DNA from: Melanocharis versteri
Taxonomy: Eukaryota; Chordata; Aves; Passeriformes; Melanocharitidae
Length of the DNA stretch: 64,000 nt
NCBI GenBank assembly: GCA_013397845.1
Contig: VZTG01005436.1
Location: 1,173,638-1,237,637 of the forward strand
Direction: 5' to 3'
The position numbers and the translations under genes are program-made. Positions 1-13,700 of the stretch are shown piece by piece (the first letter of the stretch is position 1; each line of letters opens with the position of its first letter). The notes beneath the pieces were generated by a model. That model worked only from the letters and a program-made list of their open reading frames with translations. It was not told the origin of the DNA and did not search any database.

Positions 1-1183
1 ATATGGAATAAGGAGTTTGGCAACTCAGAAATATAATTATATTTCAAACAACCTATATCAACATTAGAGTATTTCCATTTTCTTCTGATGTATTAATCCT
101 TTACTGAAGGAGGTGTCAATTATGGACCGAAATAACTGTAAAAACATATCCTCATATTACGTTTATATGTAGGTGTAATAAGTGAAGCCAGAAAATAGTA
201 TAAACTCTACCTTAATCAGAAGTTGTCTGCTTGAGAAAATATTCTTGATTTGTAGGTGTTGTCACTGCCCACTTTCATTATTCAGGTGTAAAAATATTTT
301 CATTATTTTAGTGTGGGATTTGAGCTTTCTGATGAGGAATCTTGCAATGAATTGTCTATATCTCACCTTTGAAATATCTGTGGCATTTATGTCAGGTATA
401 CCAAGAGTTTTTTCAGGCAGATAAAGTAAGGAGATTTATTTTTAGATTTTTTCAACTTTATTGCCCTCACCAATTTTAGAGGTAGCTACTGAACTCCTTT
501 TCAAAGTTTCAGAAAGTCTAAACTCGTTAGAGATGTGAGCTTTGACTGGGCAGGCACAGTACATGGCTGTAAGGACCCAATTAGGAATTTAAAGGCACTG
601 CTCAAAACAAGAAAGGTGGGTTGATTTCATTAGTATTGGCAGGCAGGTCATTGAGAAGTTCACCACGGGAAGAACTCATTTAGATAATAAATCCTCACTG
701 GTAAGGTTTACTTCCTGTCCAAGAGAAAAGCTGCTTCCTTTTTCTTTTTCTTCCCAATAATGAAGGTGGCTTTAGGATTTTACACAAACATTTTTGGATT
801 ATAGGATGGTCAACAGTTTCACTGGAAAACTTTGGACTAAACTACCTAGGCAGTAATTTGCACTAGTTCAAGTACTCTAGTCCAGCACTGCTGTGTCACT
901 TGTGCTTCGAATGCTGGATGTTTCAGTGCTGGAGATAACATCAGGAGTGCAAGGCAGGGATGTATTTGCTACAGGTACTTGTGAATTCTCCCTGACCCAA
1001 AGGCTTGGCTTGATTCAATAGTAGAAAACTGCATTTAACTTATTGCCTCCAATTAATTTGTGCAAATTGCTTAGTAATCCTAAATCATTACAGTGTTTGG
1101 AGTAATGACTTTGAATTTTTATTATGGAACATTTTCATTAATGCCATTTCATTACTGGTTAGAGAATTCTTGCAAGAAAAAAA
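1..1183. other. AT-rich unique sequence, no gene seen
   Basis: No recognisable coding, RNA or repeat feature. The right edge may be the 3' untranslated region of the minus-strand candidate exon at 1184-1552: an AATAAA signal on the minus strand (TTTATT on plus) lies at 1118-1123. Confidence 0.5.
1118..1123 (-). promoter_or_regulatory. Canonical AATAAA polyadenylation hexamer
   Basis: Minus-strand AATAAA about 60 nt beyond the TAA of the candidate exon at 1184-1552. The hexamer is common in AT-rich DNA, so it supports the exon only weakly. Confidence 0.25.
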
Positions 1184-1552
1184 TTATGCTGAGGTGGTTA
1201 TTTTCTTCAGTTCCCATAAATCTGGTACTTTAGGCTGGTGTATGTCTGTAGGTGTCCTCTTCCACAAACACTCCATGAGCAGCAGACCCAGGATGTCCGT
1301 GCCGTGTTTGGGGGGGTCACTAATGAGATACTTTGCAGCATGTTGGCCAGGATTCTGCAAAGTTGACAGAAGTGGGGTCAAATCAAGAATCAATCTCTCC
1401 TCTGCAACTTGTGAAACCCAGCAAAGCCACCGTGGCAGTGACTGTGAGTAGTGAACGTCTTGCTGATTTTCAGTCAGTGAAGCTACATATTTGGGGAGCC
1501 CTGCACTTGGACTCTTCTTCCAAACTGTTCCACTGTGTTGCTGCTGCCTTAG
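1184..1552 (-). CDS. Candidate 3'-terminal coding exon, product unknown
   Basis: A stop-to-stop open frame of 123 codons on the minus strand, ending in TAA at 1184-1186 and bounded upstream by TAG at 1553-1555. It has no ATG before a late LLLMEC motif, so it would have to be an exon, not a whole gene. A good 3' splice site lies inside it: a pyrimidine-rich stretch ending TTTGCAG, with the first exon base at 1354. That would give a 57-codon terminal exon starting NPGQHAAKYL and ending ELKKITTSA. An AATAAA follows the stop by about 60 nt. I do not recognise the protein family. About a dozen open frames this long are expected by chance in 64 kb, so the splice site and polyadenylation signal carry most of the weight. 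It could also be a pseudogene or chance. Confidence 0.22.
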   Translation of the reverse strand, partial: LRQQQHSGTVWKKSPSAGLPKYVASLTENQQDVHYSQSLPRWLCWVSQVAEERLILDLTPLLSTLQNPGQHAAKYLISDPPKHGTDILGLLLMECLWKRTPTDIHQPKVPDLWELKKITTSA

Positions 1553-1555
1553 CTA

Positions 1556-2054
1556 CAATAGCTGGCTATTTCTGATGCAGATGGCTAATCTGCTGCTGCT
1601 GCCCTGCAGCAAAACCAAGAGTTGAATGTCTCCCAAGACTGAATTTCCAAGTAGCTAAACCAAGCACCCCAGTTTGGGGATTTTTTAGGAGTGCTGCAAA
1701 CACTAATCTTTTGAGATGGTTTCAAATTGCACAGGATGAACTATCTCTACAGCAGAAAGTGATTGCCCTGGTGTCTTCAGCATATGGAAATTAAAGATGT
1801 GCTGAACTTTGAAATTACTGGCATCAGCAACTGTGCGCCCAAGGATATTCATGACAGTTGCACCAATTTAGCGTGTGATCAAGACTTTGAGATTGCTATG
1901 ATAATCAGGTTGGTAAGTATATGTCCAGGCACGTAATATGTCTGGCTTTGGAAGTAGGCTGAGCATGCAAATAAGTACTCATTTTAATCTCTTACTTTGT
2001 TTAAAACACTGGAGATCACTAGCTCTACTGTACACTTTAATAGGTCGAGTAGAG
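1556..2054. other. Unique sequence, no feature seen
   Basis: No repeat or gene recognised. On the minus strand near 1600-1625 a pyrimidine-rich tract ends in GCTGCAG, a possible alternative splice acceptor upstream of the candidate exon. Stops in the exon's frame follow it. Confidence 0.4.
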
Positions 2055-2135
2055 CTTCCTTCCTTCCTTCCTTCCTTCCTTCCTTCCTTCCTTCCTTCCT
2101 TCCTTCCTCCCTCCCTCTCTCCCTCCCTCCCTCCC
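2055..2135. repeat. Microsatellite (TTCC)n passing into (CCTC)n
   Basis: About 13 uninterrupted TTCC/CTTC units are followed directly by interrupted CCTC/CTCC units, a polypyrimidine tract on the plus strand. It creates artificial Leu-Pro-Ser-Phe and Lys-Glu-Gly-Arg repeat frames on the two strands, which should not be read as protein. Likely length-polymorphic. Confidence 0.97.
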
Positions 2136-5100
2136 ATGAGGTGTGGGCAATGTTTTTTTCCAGAGAGAGGTGAAAGCCAAATCAGGGAACGAAATGTGCA
2201 TTCATGCCTGTATTTGTACACAAGACATATACATATATCATGTTCAAAAATACGCATTGAAAGGATATGATTGTTTACAAAATCAAGCCCTTAGAATTTA
2301 GGAAATACCAGACTCAAGTTTGCTTGTGCATGTTTAATTGAGTTCTGTTCGCATTACGATGAGTGCTCCATCATACAGCTACGTGTTTTTTACCCACAGG
2401 TGGCTGGGACGGATTAGGATCACTTGCTGGGCAGCTTTTCAATATTCTGTTTTATCTTCATAGTTCAGCACGTGGCCCCATGTCTCGGGTATTGCACTCT
2501 ATTCAAGCTCTGATCTGTATACATAATTATTAATTCCATCAGCAGCTTTTTGGTGGCTGGCACTGCTATTGTTTTCAGGTGACTCACAAATAGCATTGAA
2601 TTCTGTTTTCCCTTTTTAAGATCAAAGGACATTGTTATCTTAATTTTTCAGCTGGCAAAAAAAAGAAGGAAGACTGTATTCCAGAGGTGCCACTAATTTC
2701 AGCCACCAAAGATCTCTGCTAATTACCCTTGTGGAAAGCTGATAGAGTTAGCCACAGCCTTCATGTGATTCAGTGCTAGCAAAGCCTTGGCGGCAGCCAT
2801 CACAGCCACTTGGTGACAGGGAAAGCACTGGAGCCCCAAAGTGCCTCCCAAACTCTTTGAGACAAACACACCATAGACAGACACAGGCTCATCTGTCAGC
2901 CCCTCCCCAGCCAATGATCCGTGGGCAGCCCACCTTGGCTCTAGGGGGGAGCGGTTTCATCAGCGAGAAAGAGACAAGCAGAGTCTCTGCTGCCAGTCCT
3001 GGTCACTGTCTCCAGCCGAGCAGCAGCCTCGGACAGCAGCTGCTGGGTGATATGGAGGCACCCCAGTGGGGACCATGCCCTGAAAGCACAGACTCTTTGA
3101 GGAACTTAACTGCTTTCCTGTGCGTGGGCTGTGAGCTCAGGAAGGCATGTAACATGGTCAAATTTGGGTTGACTTGCACAGGAGTAGCAAATGACCTGTT
3201 AACCTTTCAAGATAAGGCCAGGATATGTATTTTTTTCCTTAAACTTGTTCTTAGAAAAAGAAAAAAAGCAACAGTCTGAAATTGGATATTTCACTAAGTA
3301 TACAGCCTGCAGGAAAATCTGCCTAGAATAATTCAGTCCAACAGGTTAAAGTTTAGCACAAACGTTAGCAGATGAAGCAGGGAAATCCTGTATGACTTTA
3401 CTATTAAGTAGTTCCTGTAGTGGCCTTGCTGCTAATAAGAAGGCAGATACACGCACATATGCATCCACACACAGACTGTGTGTGCATGCACAAGCACAAT
3501 AATTAGCAGGATGCTGGATGCCCTCTCGTTTATTTTACTTGTTCTTTTCTGTAGAGCTTAATCTTGCAGACAGTTCGCTTTAATCGTGAGCTGGTGGAAA
3601 CGGCGGGAGTTTGTATAAAATTGGTGTAACTTTTCAGCTGCTGAGAGCAGAACCCATCAGAAGGCAATGCTGAATAAATCCAGAAGAACACCATGGCATT
3701 AATTGTGCACCGTGCTGAGCATACCTACTGTGGCAGAAGGTGACTCCCACCCCAGTGATGGATGGAATCCTGAACAAACTAGGGCCTCCTCGTGTTTCAC
3801 CAATGCAGAATTGCTTAAAGCTGTATGCTGTAGCCTAATTCAAATTACTTGAATTTAAATGGTAAACACAGAATCATGCAAACAAATGAAGTACAAAGCA
3901 AAGGAACCTACTGCTGTCATTCCTCTTTTGAAATGCGTGAACACCTTTGGAGGAAAAATCTTGAGACATGGAGGAAAAAACCAATCATTTGCTTTTAAAA
4001 AAAAAGTGTTAGGTCTTTTAAAAAGTGACCTGCCAGATTTTTTTTTTAACATTAATTATATCTTAATGCATAATATAAGTGGGGGTAATGTATGTATTAT
4101 TAAGGGCTCAGATTTACAAGGAGTGTGAAACAGTAATTTAATCCTCCTGAGTTATGTTGTCAGTGTCAGTCCCATGCTTTTTATATATGTGCAAAATTAA
4201 GTGGAAACCACCTTAACTGTTTTCCTTCTTATTAAACAGTCTTCCAAAAATCTATAATTCAGTGAGACATTAAGCAGTTGGCATTTGTTGCTATACAATC
4301 CCGTTCCACAAGCCCCACTGTGAATTCAGCGGGGCATTCGGCACTAGCCAGCTTCTGTTATCAGTAACTCTACATGAAAGAACTTGCATTTTCCTGCTAA
4401 TGAAACAAACAGAAGAATAATAAAGTTGTTCAGTGTTTTAAAACCTTAGTTTGACTTCCAGGTCTGAGATTTCAGTACTGAGAACTGTTGAGATGCTCTC
4501 AAGTCCAAGAGTCTCTCACTGCTAAGTGCCTGTATGCTTTTATCCCCTACAGATGAACATATACAAGTTATCACCACTATTAGACATCAATGAGATAACA
4601 TCACTAAATTCTAGTGGGGGATCTCAAATATTCTATGAGCTGTGTCTCTATTAGGGAATTACAAACTGAAAAGCCAAACTAGACCCTTGGGTCTGAAGGG
4701 AGTGAGCAATACAGGCTTCAAAAAAAAGGTAGAAAGATCAGATCCTTATACACTATTCCCCTTATCTTCCTAGCATGATCATTGCTGTTTAGGAGTCATA
4801 TTTTTGAAAAATAGTAGGAGTTTTTGCCCCTCACAGAGTTTATTGACTAATAAGCCTGTCAGCAGCACTCCAGTTGCAGGCTCTGATCTCAAGTCCTCTT
4901 TGGACTTAAGGTCCTTTTGGCCACCTCTGTGTTTGTGTGGTGCCTGCCACTGCCTCCCCTGTGTGAACCCAGCTTGGCTTGAGGAGCCAGGTTTTTTTCA
5001 GTGGCTGGTGTTGCTCCTGAAATGACCAAGTGTGATGGATTGAAGTTGCTCAGGGTGAAGTGTCTGGGCTGAACGTGGTGGTGTGGGGCTGCAGCATGTG

Positions 5101-8100
5101 GGAAGTCCTGGCACAGCGGGGATCATGCTGGGGTGTCACTGGGTCATCCCTGGTAAGCCCCTCTGGCTTCTGGAAAGCTCAACATTAAGATGATAAGAAG
5201 ATGAGTCAAAGCTATTTTAAACAGTGGTCTCTGGCCTGTACTTAACTGTCCCATGCTTCTCAGGCCATCCCTGTACTGTCACTGTGCCCAAGACAGGTCT
5301 CTCCATTCCCTTTTTTGATTTCTGGTAACTTGTCCAAATAACAGTTTATTTGCCCCCTGCTATGGCTGGGAAATCATGGCCCTACCCCACTTCCTTGGAT
5401 CTCACTGTCCGTCTGTCTCTATCCTGCTTTAGAGAAGAAGGTATTAATCAGCATTGTGGGAGCAATGTGATGTCATATTAAGCTGGGGAAATTCTTTCAA
5501 ATGGGAGAAATTTCAATTTAGAAGATAAAATACCGTTTTGGGGAAGCAAGTGCTCCCAGTTTGAACTTTGTCAGTGGAGGAGAGTCTTGTACTGATTGTA
5601 TCCCACAATCAGTAATTGGGTGAATTTGCACTGCTGAAACCAGGACAAGTTTTGCTGCTCATCTACAGATGGGCAGTCCAGAAAATTGTGGTTTTCGGCG
5701 CTTGTATTTTTCAGCTTTGTTTTGACCGGATGAATTATTGCTGAAATAATTGTCAAGAAACAAATGCAAATATTTGCCTTTTACATGAAAATGCTCCATC
5801 TCCTTCCCTTCTTATATAAATATATCTACCTGCTCTGCCTGTTTGGGGATATCACATCAGAACTAGGAGCATAGTTTTGCAGGAGGAGGGGAAGACCATT
5901 CAGCAAAGTTAGAGAAGCTGTTACATGGGATTTGTATTGCCCAACACAACATTGTGATAGCAGGAGGTTTCCAGGCTGTGCAAAAATTTGCAAAACATTA
6001 ATGATCCTGATTTCTAAAGAGTTTTAAAAAGAATTTGTGCTAGTGAAATCAGTTTTGCTAACTGCTGAGCAACAGTACTTTTGTTCACGGTTAGTTGTGG
6101 AGTACAATGACAGGCATGCAAATAGAAGCTGTATTTAAACCACCACATTCCAATTAAGTACATGGCTGATAACTACACAATTGGAGGCTTGTAACAATGG
6201 TATTGTCAGGAAAGATCAGACAGGTGTTTGAAGCTACAGTGTGGAGGCAACTTTGAGGGTTGAAACTCTGAACTCTCTGATGTCTGTGAGAAGAGCCGGA
6301 TCTTTTCACTGCAAAAACCTAGACTGTGGGGGTGAATGGGAAGCAAGGGAAAAGGTCATGGACTTCTGACAGTGGAGGATTGTAAGGACTCTAAGTATGC
6401 CAGAACAGCAAGGTCTCAGGGCCTCAATTTTGTTCGTTGGTCTGCAAAGAGGGCTTGTTCCAATTATGGAATACTGTGAAGACTGAGCATCAGCCCCTTT
6501 GTGCAATAATTGCAACTTTGAACTATCCTGTTTGGATAAGACTTTGGAAGCAAGTTCTTAAAGTGTATGGATTGCTGAGGACAGAGAAGAGCACTGTATT
6601 TAAGGAGGTGTCACTTCCCAAGTTTCTGCTGCTGCGAGAGGGGACTCAGAAAACCTTTTGTGAGTCTCTGATGTTAAAAGCCAATCTTGACTTCCCTGGG
6701 TGGCTGAGTTGGAAGGCCTTGTGGTAAGTCATTCACATGAGAATGATCATATTTCCTAGCTAAGGAGATAGAAGGAGTTTCCAAAGTTTGTTAGAAATCT
6801 TGGGGGAAAAACAGAAGGAGGTATGTAGCGGAGGGAGACTGAGGAGTCCTTGGCCTGTCCAACCAGCCCGCGATTCCTAGCAGTCAACATGAACATCAGA
6901 GGACACTTGGAAATACCCAAGATGGAGAAAACACTGGTCAAATCTCTCCTTATCTGTCTATGTATTCATCGGCATGTAGCCAGGTGAACACACAGAAAGC
7001 AGATAGTTTATTAGTTCCTCAAAGAAATATCTATTTATTGGCAGGGAAAATACAGGGGAAATACTGAGACACAGTGTGACACTCCACACCTGCCAGGAGC
7101 AGCAAGGAGATGGGCTTGGAGCAACATGCACATCCAGCAGTTAATATCTGTCCTAGCCGCTGGTGCCACAGGGATGGGAGGATAACTCGAGGGGCTGCCT
7201 GTAAGCTTGGCACTGGGCAGGATTCCTGCTCTCTGCTGCCTGTCTGCAGCCGGCGCCTCAGGCAGCACAGTCCTGCTCTGGGGCTGCACAGACCTCCCAG
7301 TGCCAGGATGAGAGACTGCGAAGGGGTCTTGTCCTCTGTTATCTTTTGAAACAGGGATTGTCAGTGCCAAAGATGCATAGCAATTGTTCTGGATAGTTTT
7401 GCCACTGCCATTTTACTGCCTCTCCAGAGGAGGCTGCCCAGCCCTGACATAGTTGCTGGGCTGACTGCAGTTGTCTGACTTGCTCATTTTGCCAAGGGCT
7501 GAAGGGAGATTGATTGGGTAGGGTTAAGTCATTGGGCTGATGATACAGACTGGATGGAATGGAAAATAGCATGGAGTGAACAGAACAGAGCAAAACAGAA
7601 TATATTTTTAGAGCTGATAGCTGCTTCACCACCCTATTCCCTGGCCTCCTGATCTTGAGGCCTACTCATCTGCTGTGGCAGAAAGATTGAGAGAGGTTAA
7701 CTGTGGAATTAACCACTTCTCACACAACCAGCACAGTTTCTGCACCAGAGAGACATAAACAGCAAAATGTGCTATTTTCAAGGAAAAGTGCTAGTGTGGG
7801 TTCCTGGGGGAGTGGGGGAAATAAAGGGATTTTAATGCCCTTAGGCTTTGGGGTACAGTTAAGTGCCTTTGGGGCACTTAGTCTTTGCAAAAAGGAAGAC
7901 TTGACACAGAGAGAAGTGTGGAAAGAAGGAATTATTATTAATCAGGAAGTATTATTTAAATATCAGGATTACATGGCAACTAAACAGTTAATTTGCTGTT
8001 CAGAAAAAAGAAAAAAATGACAACCACCCTGATTTTAAGAGCATCCCCTGTCTTGGGTGGTTAGCCAAAGGGCTCTTTTCTTATGCAGCTTGAGAAAGCA

Positions 8101-8557
8101 TCATGGAGACTTTTATCAAATAATTGTATAAACAACAATGGTATCACGATAGCCAGACTTCTACAGTGCCTTGAGGTCCTCCCCGAGGAACCCGCTGCAG
8201 GGCAGAGGGGCAGCGGCTAGGGAGACGTCGTCCATTCTTGCAAAGTTCTCTGTGGTTAAAAATTTTGCTGCTAAAGAAAAATAGACCAAGACAGAACTAA
8301 ACCTATTGGATATGCACGAGGCTATATAAATCATCTCTGTACTTCCTTTGCATTGCCTGTCCTTCCCCCTACACCTCTTTGTCATTCAAAGTATGCTCAC
8401 AGGAAACTTCAAGAGAAGCTGCTAACAACATTATCAACATCAGGAGAGACAGACAAACCAATGACACAGGATATAAGTGAAAGGATACTACTGAGAAAAG
8501 CTACACAGATGGTTTTAGAGATTAAAAAAGCTGGCATTTCTAAAGCTCAGGATGGTT
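2136..8557. other. Unique noncoding sequence, no gene seen
   Basis: Mixed AT-rich DNA. There is a near-perfect palindrome at 3467-3483 (ACACACAG, one base, CTGTGTGT). The 168-codon frame at 2773-3279 has no recognisable family and is within chance for this amount of DNA. The 3560-3720 block keeps a few CpGs and looks compositionally like conserved noncoding DNA, but nothing decisive is visible. Confidence 0.5.
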
Positions 8558-8604
8558 AAAAACAGAGACAGATAGAGGGGGAGAGGGTGAGAGAGAGGAG
8601 AAAC
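8558..8604. repeat. Purine-rich low-complexity tract
   Basis: Nearly pure A/G run of AGAGAC, GAGG and GAGA units on the plus strand. It has no fixed unit length, so it is low complexity and not a true microsatellite. Confidence 0.75.
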
Positions 8605-10756
8605 TTACTTATTCAATCCTTCTGGTTTGGTATTTCTGTAGGCCCCATCTGTACTTTGCAAGAATGGGTTTGTGCTTTTGGTTGCACTCCCAGCTTGTTC
8701 TTTTTGGTGTTTATAGACTATCCCAAATGTCAAGTTCTTTTTCACAAAGCAAGTTGATAGCTCCTCACAGCAAGAATTGTTCTGTTCTGGGACTGTGCTG
8801 AGGCATTTTGCATTTTTAAAGTGATTTCCAGTCCAAAGAAGTCCTGTGAGTAATGACTTTGCTGTTCCTAGGGCAAAGAAGCACTGGGTCTGTCTCTTGG
8901 CCTGCCTGCCTTTCAGCTAGAAAAATTCTCAGTTATAGTCTTTGTTCATTCATTCTCTCTTTGCCTAAAATCACTTATTCTAGTAGTTCCCGAACCACGA
9001 TCTCTTGTACCACATCAAACAATGCTTTCTTAGGGTGCTTTCCACTGAAGGCTTCAGGAAAGGGACATCTTCTGAGAAATTTTGCTAGTGCAATATTTGA
9101 AAAAAAGTTTTGGAAAAACAAACAGACCTTTTTCGGAAGATTTATGGGATTACCAGCTGTGAGATTTCAGCAAGAAGATAAAAATGGAAGGAGCGACTCC
9201 ACAAGCTTTCTAGAATATTTGCTCAAAGCTGTGCGGTTTCAGGAATTCTCACTTCTGAATAAACCACCCGAAAAAAAGCCATCTCCTTCTTGCTAAGTAA
9301 TTGCAATTAAAAGGGTGTTACTTCTGGGCACCTCCTGGCACCATCTGTCCCCTGACTCTCCTGCCAGGTTCTGCACCCAAACACACCCCAACCTCCCTGG
9401 GCATACCTCATGTCTTACCTTACAGTCCCAGCCAACATGAAGGCAACTGAGATCCTAAAATATTTTCTTCTATCCCAGTCCCCTGGCTAGTTTAGTTTGT
9501 GCTGAAGTTTCACTTTTCCACCTACATGGCATTCATGAAAGGCACAAACTGTCCTTGGGTCACCTGCAGCATCTCGCATGAAAGAGAGGCTGTAGCAGGC
9601 AGCCATTCATGGCACTCCATTTCATAACCCAAGCCAAAGTAATACTGCGTCTCTGTCAGAGGCTCTGTTTAAATGTTTGAGGCTGTGACAAGTGTTTGGT
9701 GCAAAAAACACTTTTAAGGGAAAAAATATTATTTTCTCTCTGAGGACTGGAATGAAATGAGCTTCTGAGAAGTAAATAGACAGACAGAAATGTATAGACA
9801 GACAGATGGGCGGATGATAAAATTGGTCCTTTACTCTGTTTCTAACATATTTCAAAATAGCAGCTTTGGAAGATGGCACTTCCTTTTACAGTCCTTTTCA
9901 GAAATAATCAGTACAGTTTGCTGGAATTTTGGTCTAACTGTTTAAACACCACATTGCCTTTTAGCAAAGGTTTGCCTCCCATCATTAAGTAATTCACTCA
10001 AGGTAAAAAGTGGAGTAAAACCAGAGGGATGATGTGGTAGTCTCAGATGCAAGCCTTATATTACAATAAAAACTGGTGTGGTTAGGCTTTTTCATGAGGA
10101 CTTTTTTGTGTTTTCTTGCTCTGTTACAGCTTGCAGAAAACAGAGATTACAGTATGTGTCTGCTGATCAATATTAAACTAGTAGAGTAAAATGTCAAGGA
10201 GAAAAATTTGAAATCATACTAGATTTCAACACCAACAGAGAAAATCCCAGCATTTGTGAAATGACAGCAATAAAACTAGCAATTGTTATTTAGTTTTAAT
10301 AATGAACCACATAAAAAATACAAAACTTGCTACATTGCCTCCCAAATGAAGCTTATTACACTGCTGCTTGAATGTTTGTACAATCTTTAATTTAAACATT
10401 TTCTCTTCGGGTCTTAATAATAGGCATGGGTTGTTGCAATTTATTCTCTCTTCAAAGGCAAAAAATGAAAGAGGAAAACAAAATGCTTTAATTCACATGT
10501 GAACAGAATTGACTCATTCAGCCAGAGGAGGGGTTGAAAGTCAGAGAATTTCACCCCCTGATTTATCTTTCAGCCAGGTAAGGGCAGATTAGCATGTGGG
10601 CCCTCCAAAGCTGCTCCCCCAGTGAGAAGGAAGAGCCATTCATCACTGTTTACTGGGCTTTTGTTGTGCTGAAAACCCTCACAGAGAAGAAATACAAAGA
10701 GTAATTTGTGTTTCTCAAAGAGAGACCAACATGCAATCGCATAGATTCTTCAAGGA
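8605..10756. other. Unique noncoding sequence, no gene seen
   Basis: No gene or dispersed repeat recognised. A small tandem duplication based on AGACAGACAG (unit about 18 bp, two copies) lies at 9778-9810. The 10450-10740 part resembles conserved noncoding DNA in texture only. Confidence 0.5.
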
Positions 10757-10778
10757 TTTATTATTATTATTATTATTG
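10757..10778. repeat. (TTA)n microsatellite
   Basis: About seven TTA/ATT units in a row with no interruption, set in AT-rich DNA. Confidence 0.9.
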
Positions 10779-13700
10779 TATTTTAATATATAAGCAACTG
10801 AAAAAAGCATTTAGAGGTGAATGTTAATGTATTCCATTCCTTGTAGCTCACAGGATTCTCAATTCTCAGTTCAGTTTTTTCATTATATTTCTGGAATTAC
10901 TGTGATAGTTTACTGGTTTGAAGGATTTTAGAGTCATAAATAGGAGCAAATCTTAACCTTGAAACTTGAATGACAGAATAATCCTATTTGAAACAGCACT
11001 TGAGTGGCACAGGAAAGAGAAAGAAAGAAATAAATTAATTCCATTTTTGCCTATACATGACTACTTCAAGCTCAAGCTGCTTTTTAAAATTGATCATCTG
11101 ATAAAATACCAAATTTTAAAATGCCTAGTTCTGACTTTTTTTATGAAGGAAGAGAGGTGGGCTGCAGTGTTTATTCCTGGCCTTGGGATCAATGGATGCA
11201 TGACCCTCTGTTTCCCCCCTTCCTTTAGGGCACCAGTGCTTACAGCTTCACATGAAGGCAGAAATAATTTTGAAAAATTTGGGTTCAGATGCTCACCTGA
11301 AAGGCAAACAAGGAAATTTTTCTCTTGGGCTACATTTGATTTCTTTAAATATTTTTGTTCTTTGGGTTCTGGTGTGCCTTTGCAGCAAAGCATGGCTCTT
11401 TACTCAACCCACCTTGCCAGAAGCAGGACATGAATGGAAGGGCTGCTGCTTTTCAGAGGTCGCAGCCACCCTCTGGGCATCTGCCCAGCATCTGGTTAGC
11501 TGTGATGGCCAGGTCAAGGCTGGGAAGGAGTATTTTGGGGGGCTGGAGGAGCAGGAGAACCCTCCTTTACATCTTGTGTCTTGGCTCAGACATGGCTATG
11601 GGAGTGTTTCTCTGAAAGCATCCCTGTCCTTGTCTGTGCTGGGTAGCTGTGAGATCTCAGCCCCTTCCCTCAGTGACCCACAACATGACTTTCTGTGGGA
11701 AATGTAAAGCTACAGTCTATGAGCTTTTTACACACTACTGGAGTGACATTTAATAGGCCACAACATACAGAAGGACAGATTAGAGAGCATTGTACAGCAT
11801 TTAGTGTTAATTTTTATTGTGTTGGTAACCTTTATCCTTCCTTATGGGAAACACTCTCTCTCCTGATGGTCCCATCTGTACTAAAAATTGAAAAAACAAA
11901 AATGTCCTTGGCACGGTAAAGTAAACCAGACAGTAAAACATGATGCCATGAAAGAAGATGTTCAAATAATCAGGCTCTGACTTTCTGCACCTCAGCAGTG
12001 GGCAGAGAAGCCAAGAGCTGACTTGCCCTTTTGCAAAGCAGCTGAGGGCACACTGCTCAAATCCAGTGTCACTTGGGCTGAGATCCCACTACACACTCCT
12101 GAGTATTTACATCTGCATTAAGGGGTCCTCTGGAGCATGCTGGGACAATCCCCATGCTTCAGACTTTGATATCCTTTTCCAGGTGCGCATAAACCTTCAG
12201 GACAGGACGCATTTCCAATGTAGCTGTGACAACTGATAGAAGAAACCAGGAGCACGTGACAATGACATCTGGAAAACGCATTCTGAAGAGTTGTTGCAAA
12301 GAATTTGGATTTGGCTTGCTTTTGCTAGGGAACTAGAGAAAGAGTATCTGTTTAATAAGGAGATACTAGGCCAAGAAGTATATTAGAGATCTAGCACAGC
12401 TATGTAGTACATGAGGTAAGAGAATATTGCTGAAGTTTTATCAGTACTTGCACCTAAATAGTGCTATATATCCTTTAGGATCTGTTACAGATAGACTCAT
12501 ACAACCACTGTAAAATATAACAAAATTACACTCTTTTCCCTCCAGATTAGTCTAGGAAGCAGCTGGGAACACAGTATTTATTTCTGTCTTCCTTATTTTT
12601 CACATTGAGAATTTTTAATACATTCAAACTATTGGTTAGTCAGAAATCTGTAAGCCGCAAGACGCTGGCCATAAGAAATTAGGATAGGAAATTATTTTCC
12701 AAATTATGCCACAATTTTTCCTCATTTACAGCTAAATTGAAGGGAAAAAGCAATTAGAAAGATATTACTTAAACCTGAGTATATACAAGGCAAAGAGACA
12801 GTTCTTGCTGCCAGCAATGAGGATCTATCAAATATTGAATGTTGAAGATAGACTTTTTAAAATCTGGGACCAATTTTACATCCAGATAAAATACAATTTA
12901 AAAGATACTAGAAATTTCAATTATGTATAAAGATTTAAGAAATGCTACCTATAATTTTGAGGACATTATTAAATACTACTTACGCTGAGGGATGCAAATG
13001 TTGAAGAAATTATATCAGCTCTATATGGCAAATTGAGAAAAGTGCATCCTAAATCTAACTGGTTACCTAATGAAGTTCAGAGGTATTATGACTGTAGATA
13101 GGCAGAAAAGGGCATTGTAATAAAACCAGACCTCAAGTGCTTACTGTTCTGAGAGAGTCTAGCTGAGGGAAAAAATAACACATGCACGCACTCATACATA
13201 TCTGCACATATCCTGTGTCTACAGGAAGCTTTAATGATAATCCATCATCAGCATTCATGGGGAAGCCTTCCGGCCACATGAAGTAACTGGGAGTGTGTGG
13301 GCCACAGCTGGAGGTATGAAACTAGCCTGCAGTCCATCGTAATTTTCCTGGTAATTCCTTGCTTCTTTTTAATCAAGGGCCATTTCATACCTTCATAAAC
13401 CTGAGGATCAGATAGTGTTGTTCTGGTCTCCCAGGCCAACACCAGTGCAGAAGCCAGGGAATTTCAGGCAGTACTTCCTGCATCTTTGTCCTTGCCTTAG
13501 AGCAGGAGATAGCCTTGGGACTTCCAGGAAACTAAGTAGGCACCCAGCTATGCAATGATTTCACAATGGTTTGTGAAGGTGTTAACACTTTCCCCAAAGG
13601 CAAAGAAAGTTAATATATGTTATTAGTAACTACATAAACAAAAGGAAACAAAGTTAAGAGATATTCGGTATAACTGATAAAATGGAAGTTTTGTATGTTT

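Noticed and set aside
1938..2270. Repetitive Leu-Pro-Ser-Phe protein
   Set aside because: Translation of the TTCC microsatellite.
2773..3279. 168-codon plus-strand open frame
   Set aside because: No family resemblance; within chance expectation; composition is that of GC-richer noncoding DNA.
10966..11707. Overlapping frames of 99-155 codons
   Set aside because: Both strands and multiple frames open simultaneously; no recognised domain.
13248..13442. 64-codon minus-strand frame that looks exon-like
   Set aside because: No ATG-context, no good splice pair and no family match; not better than chance.
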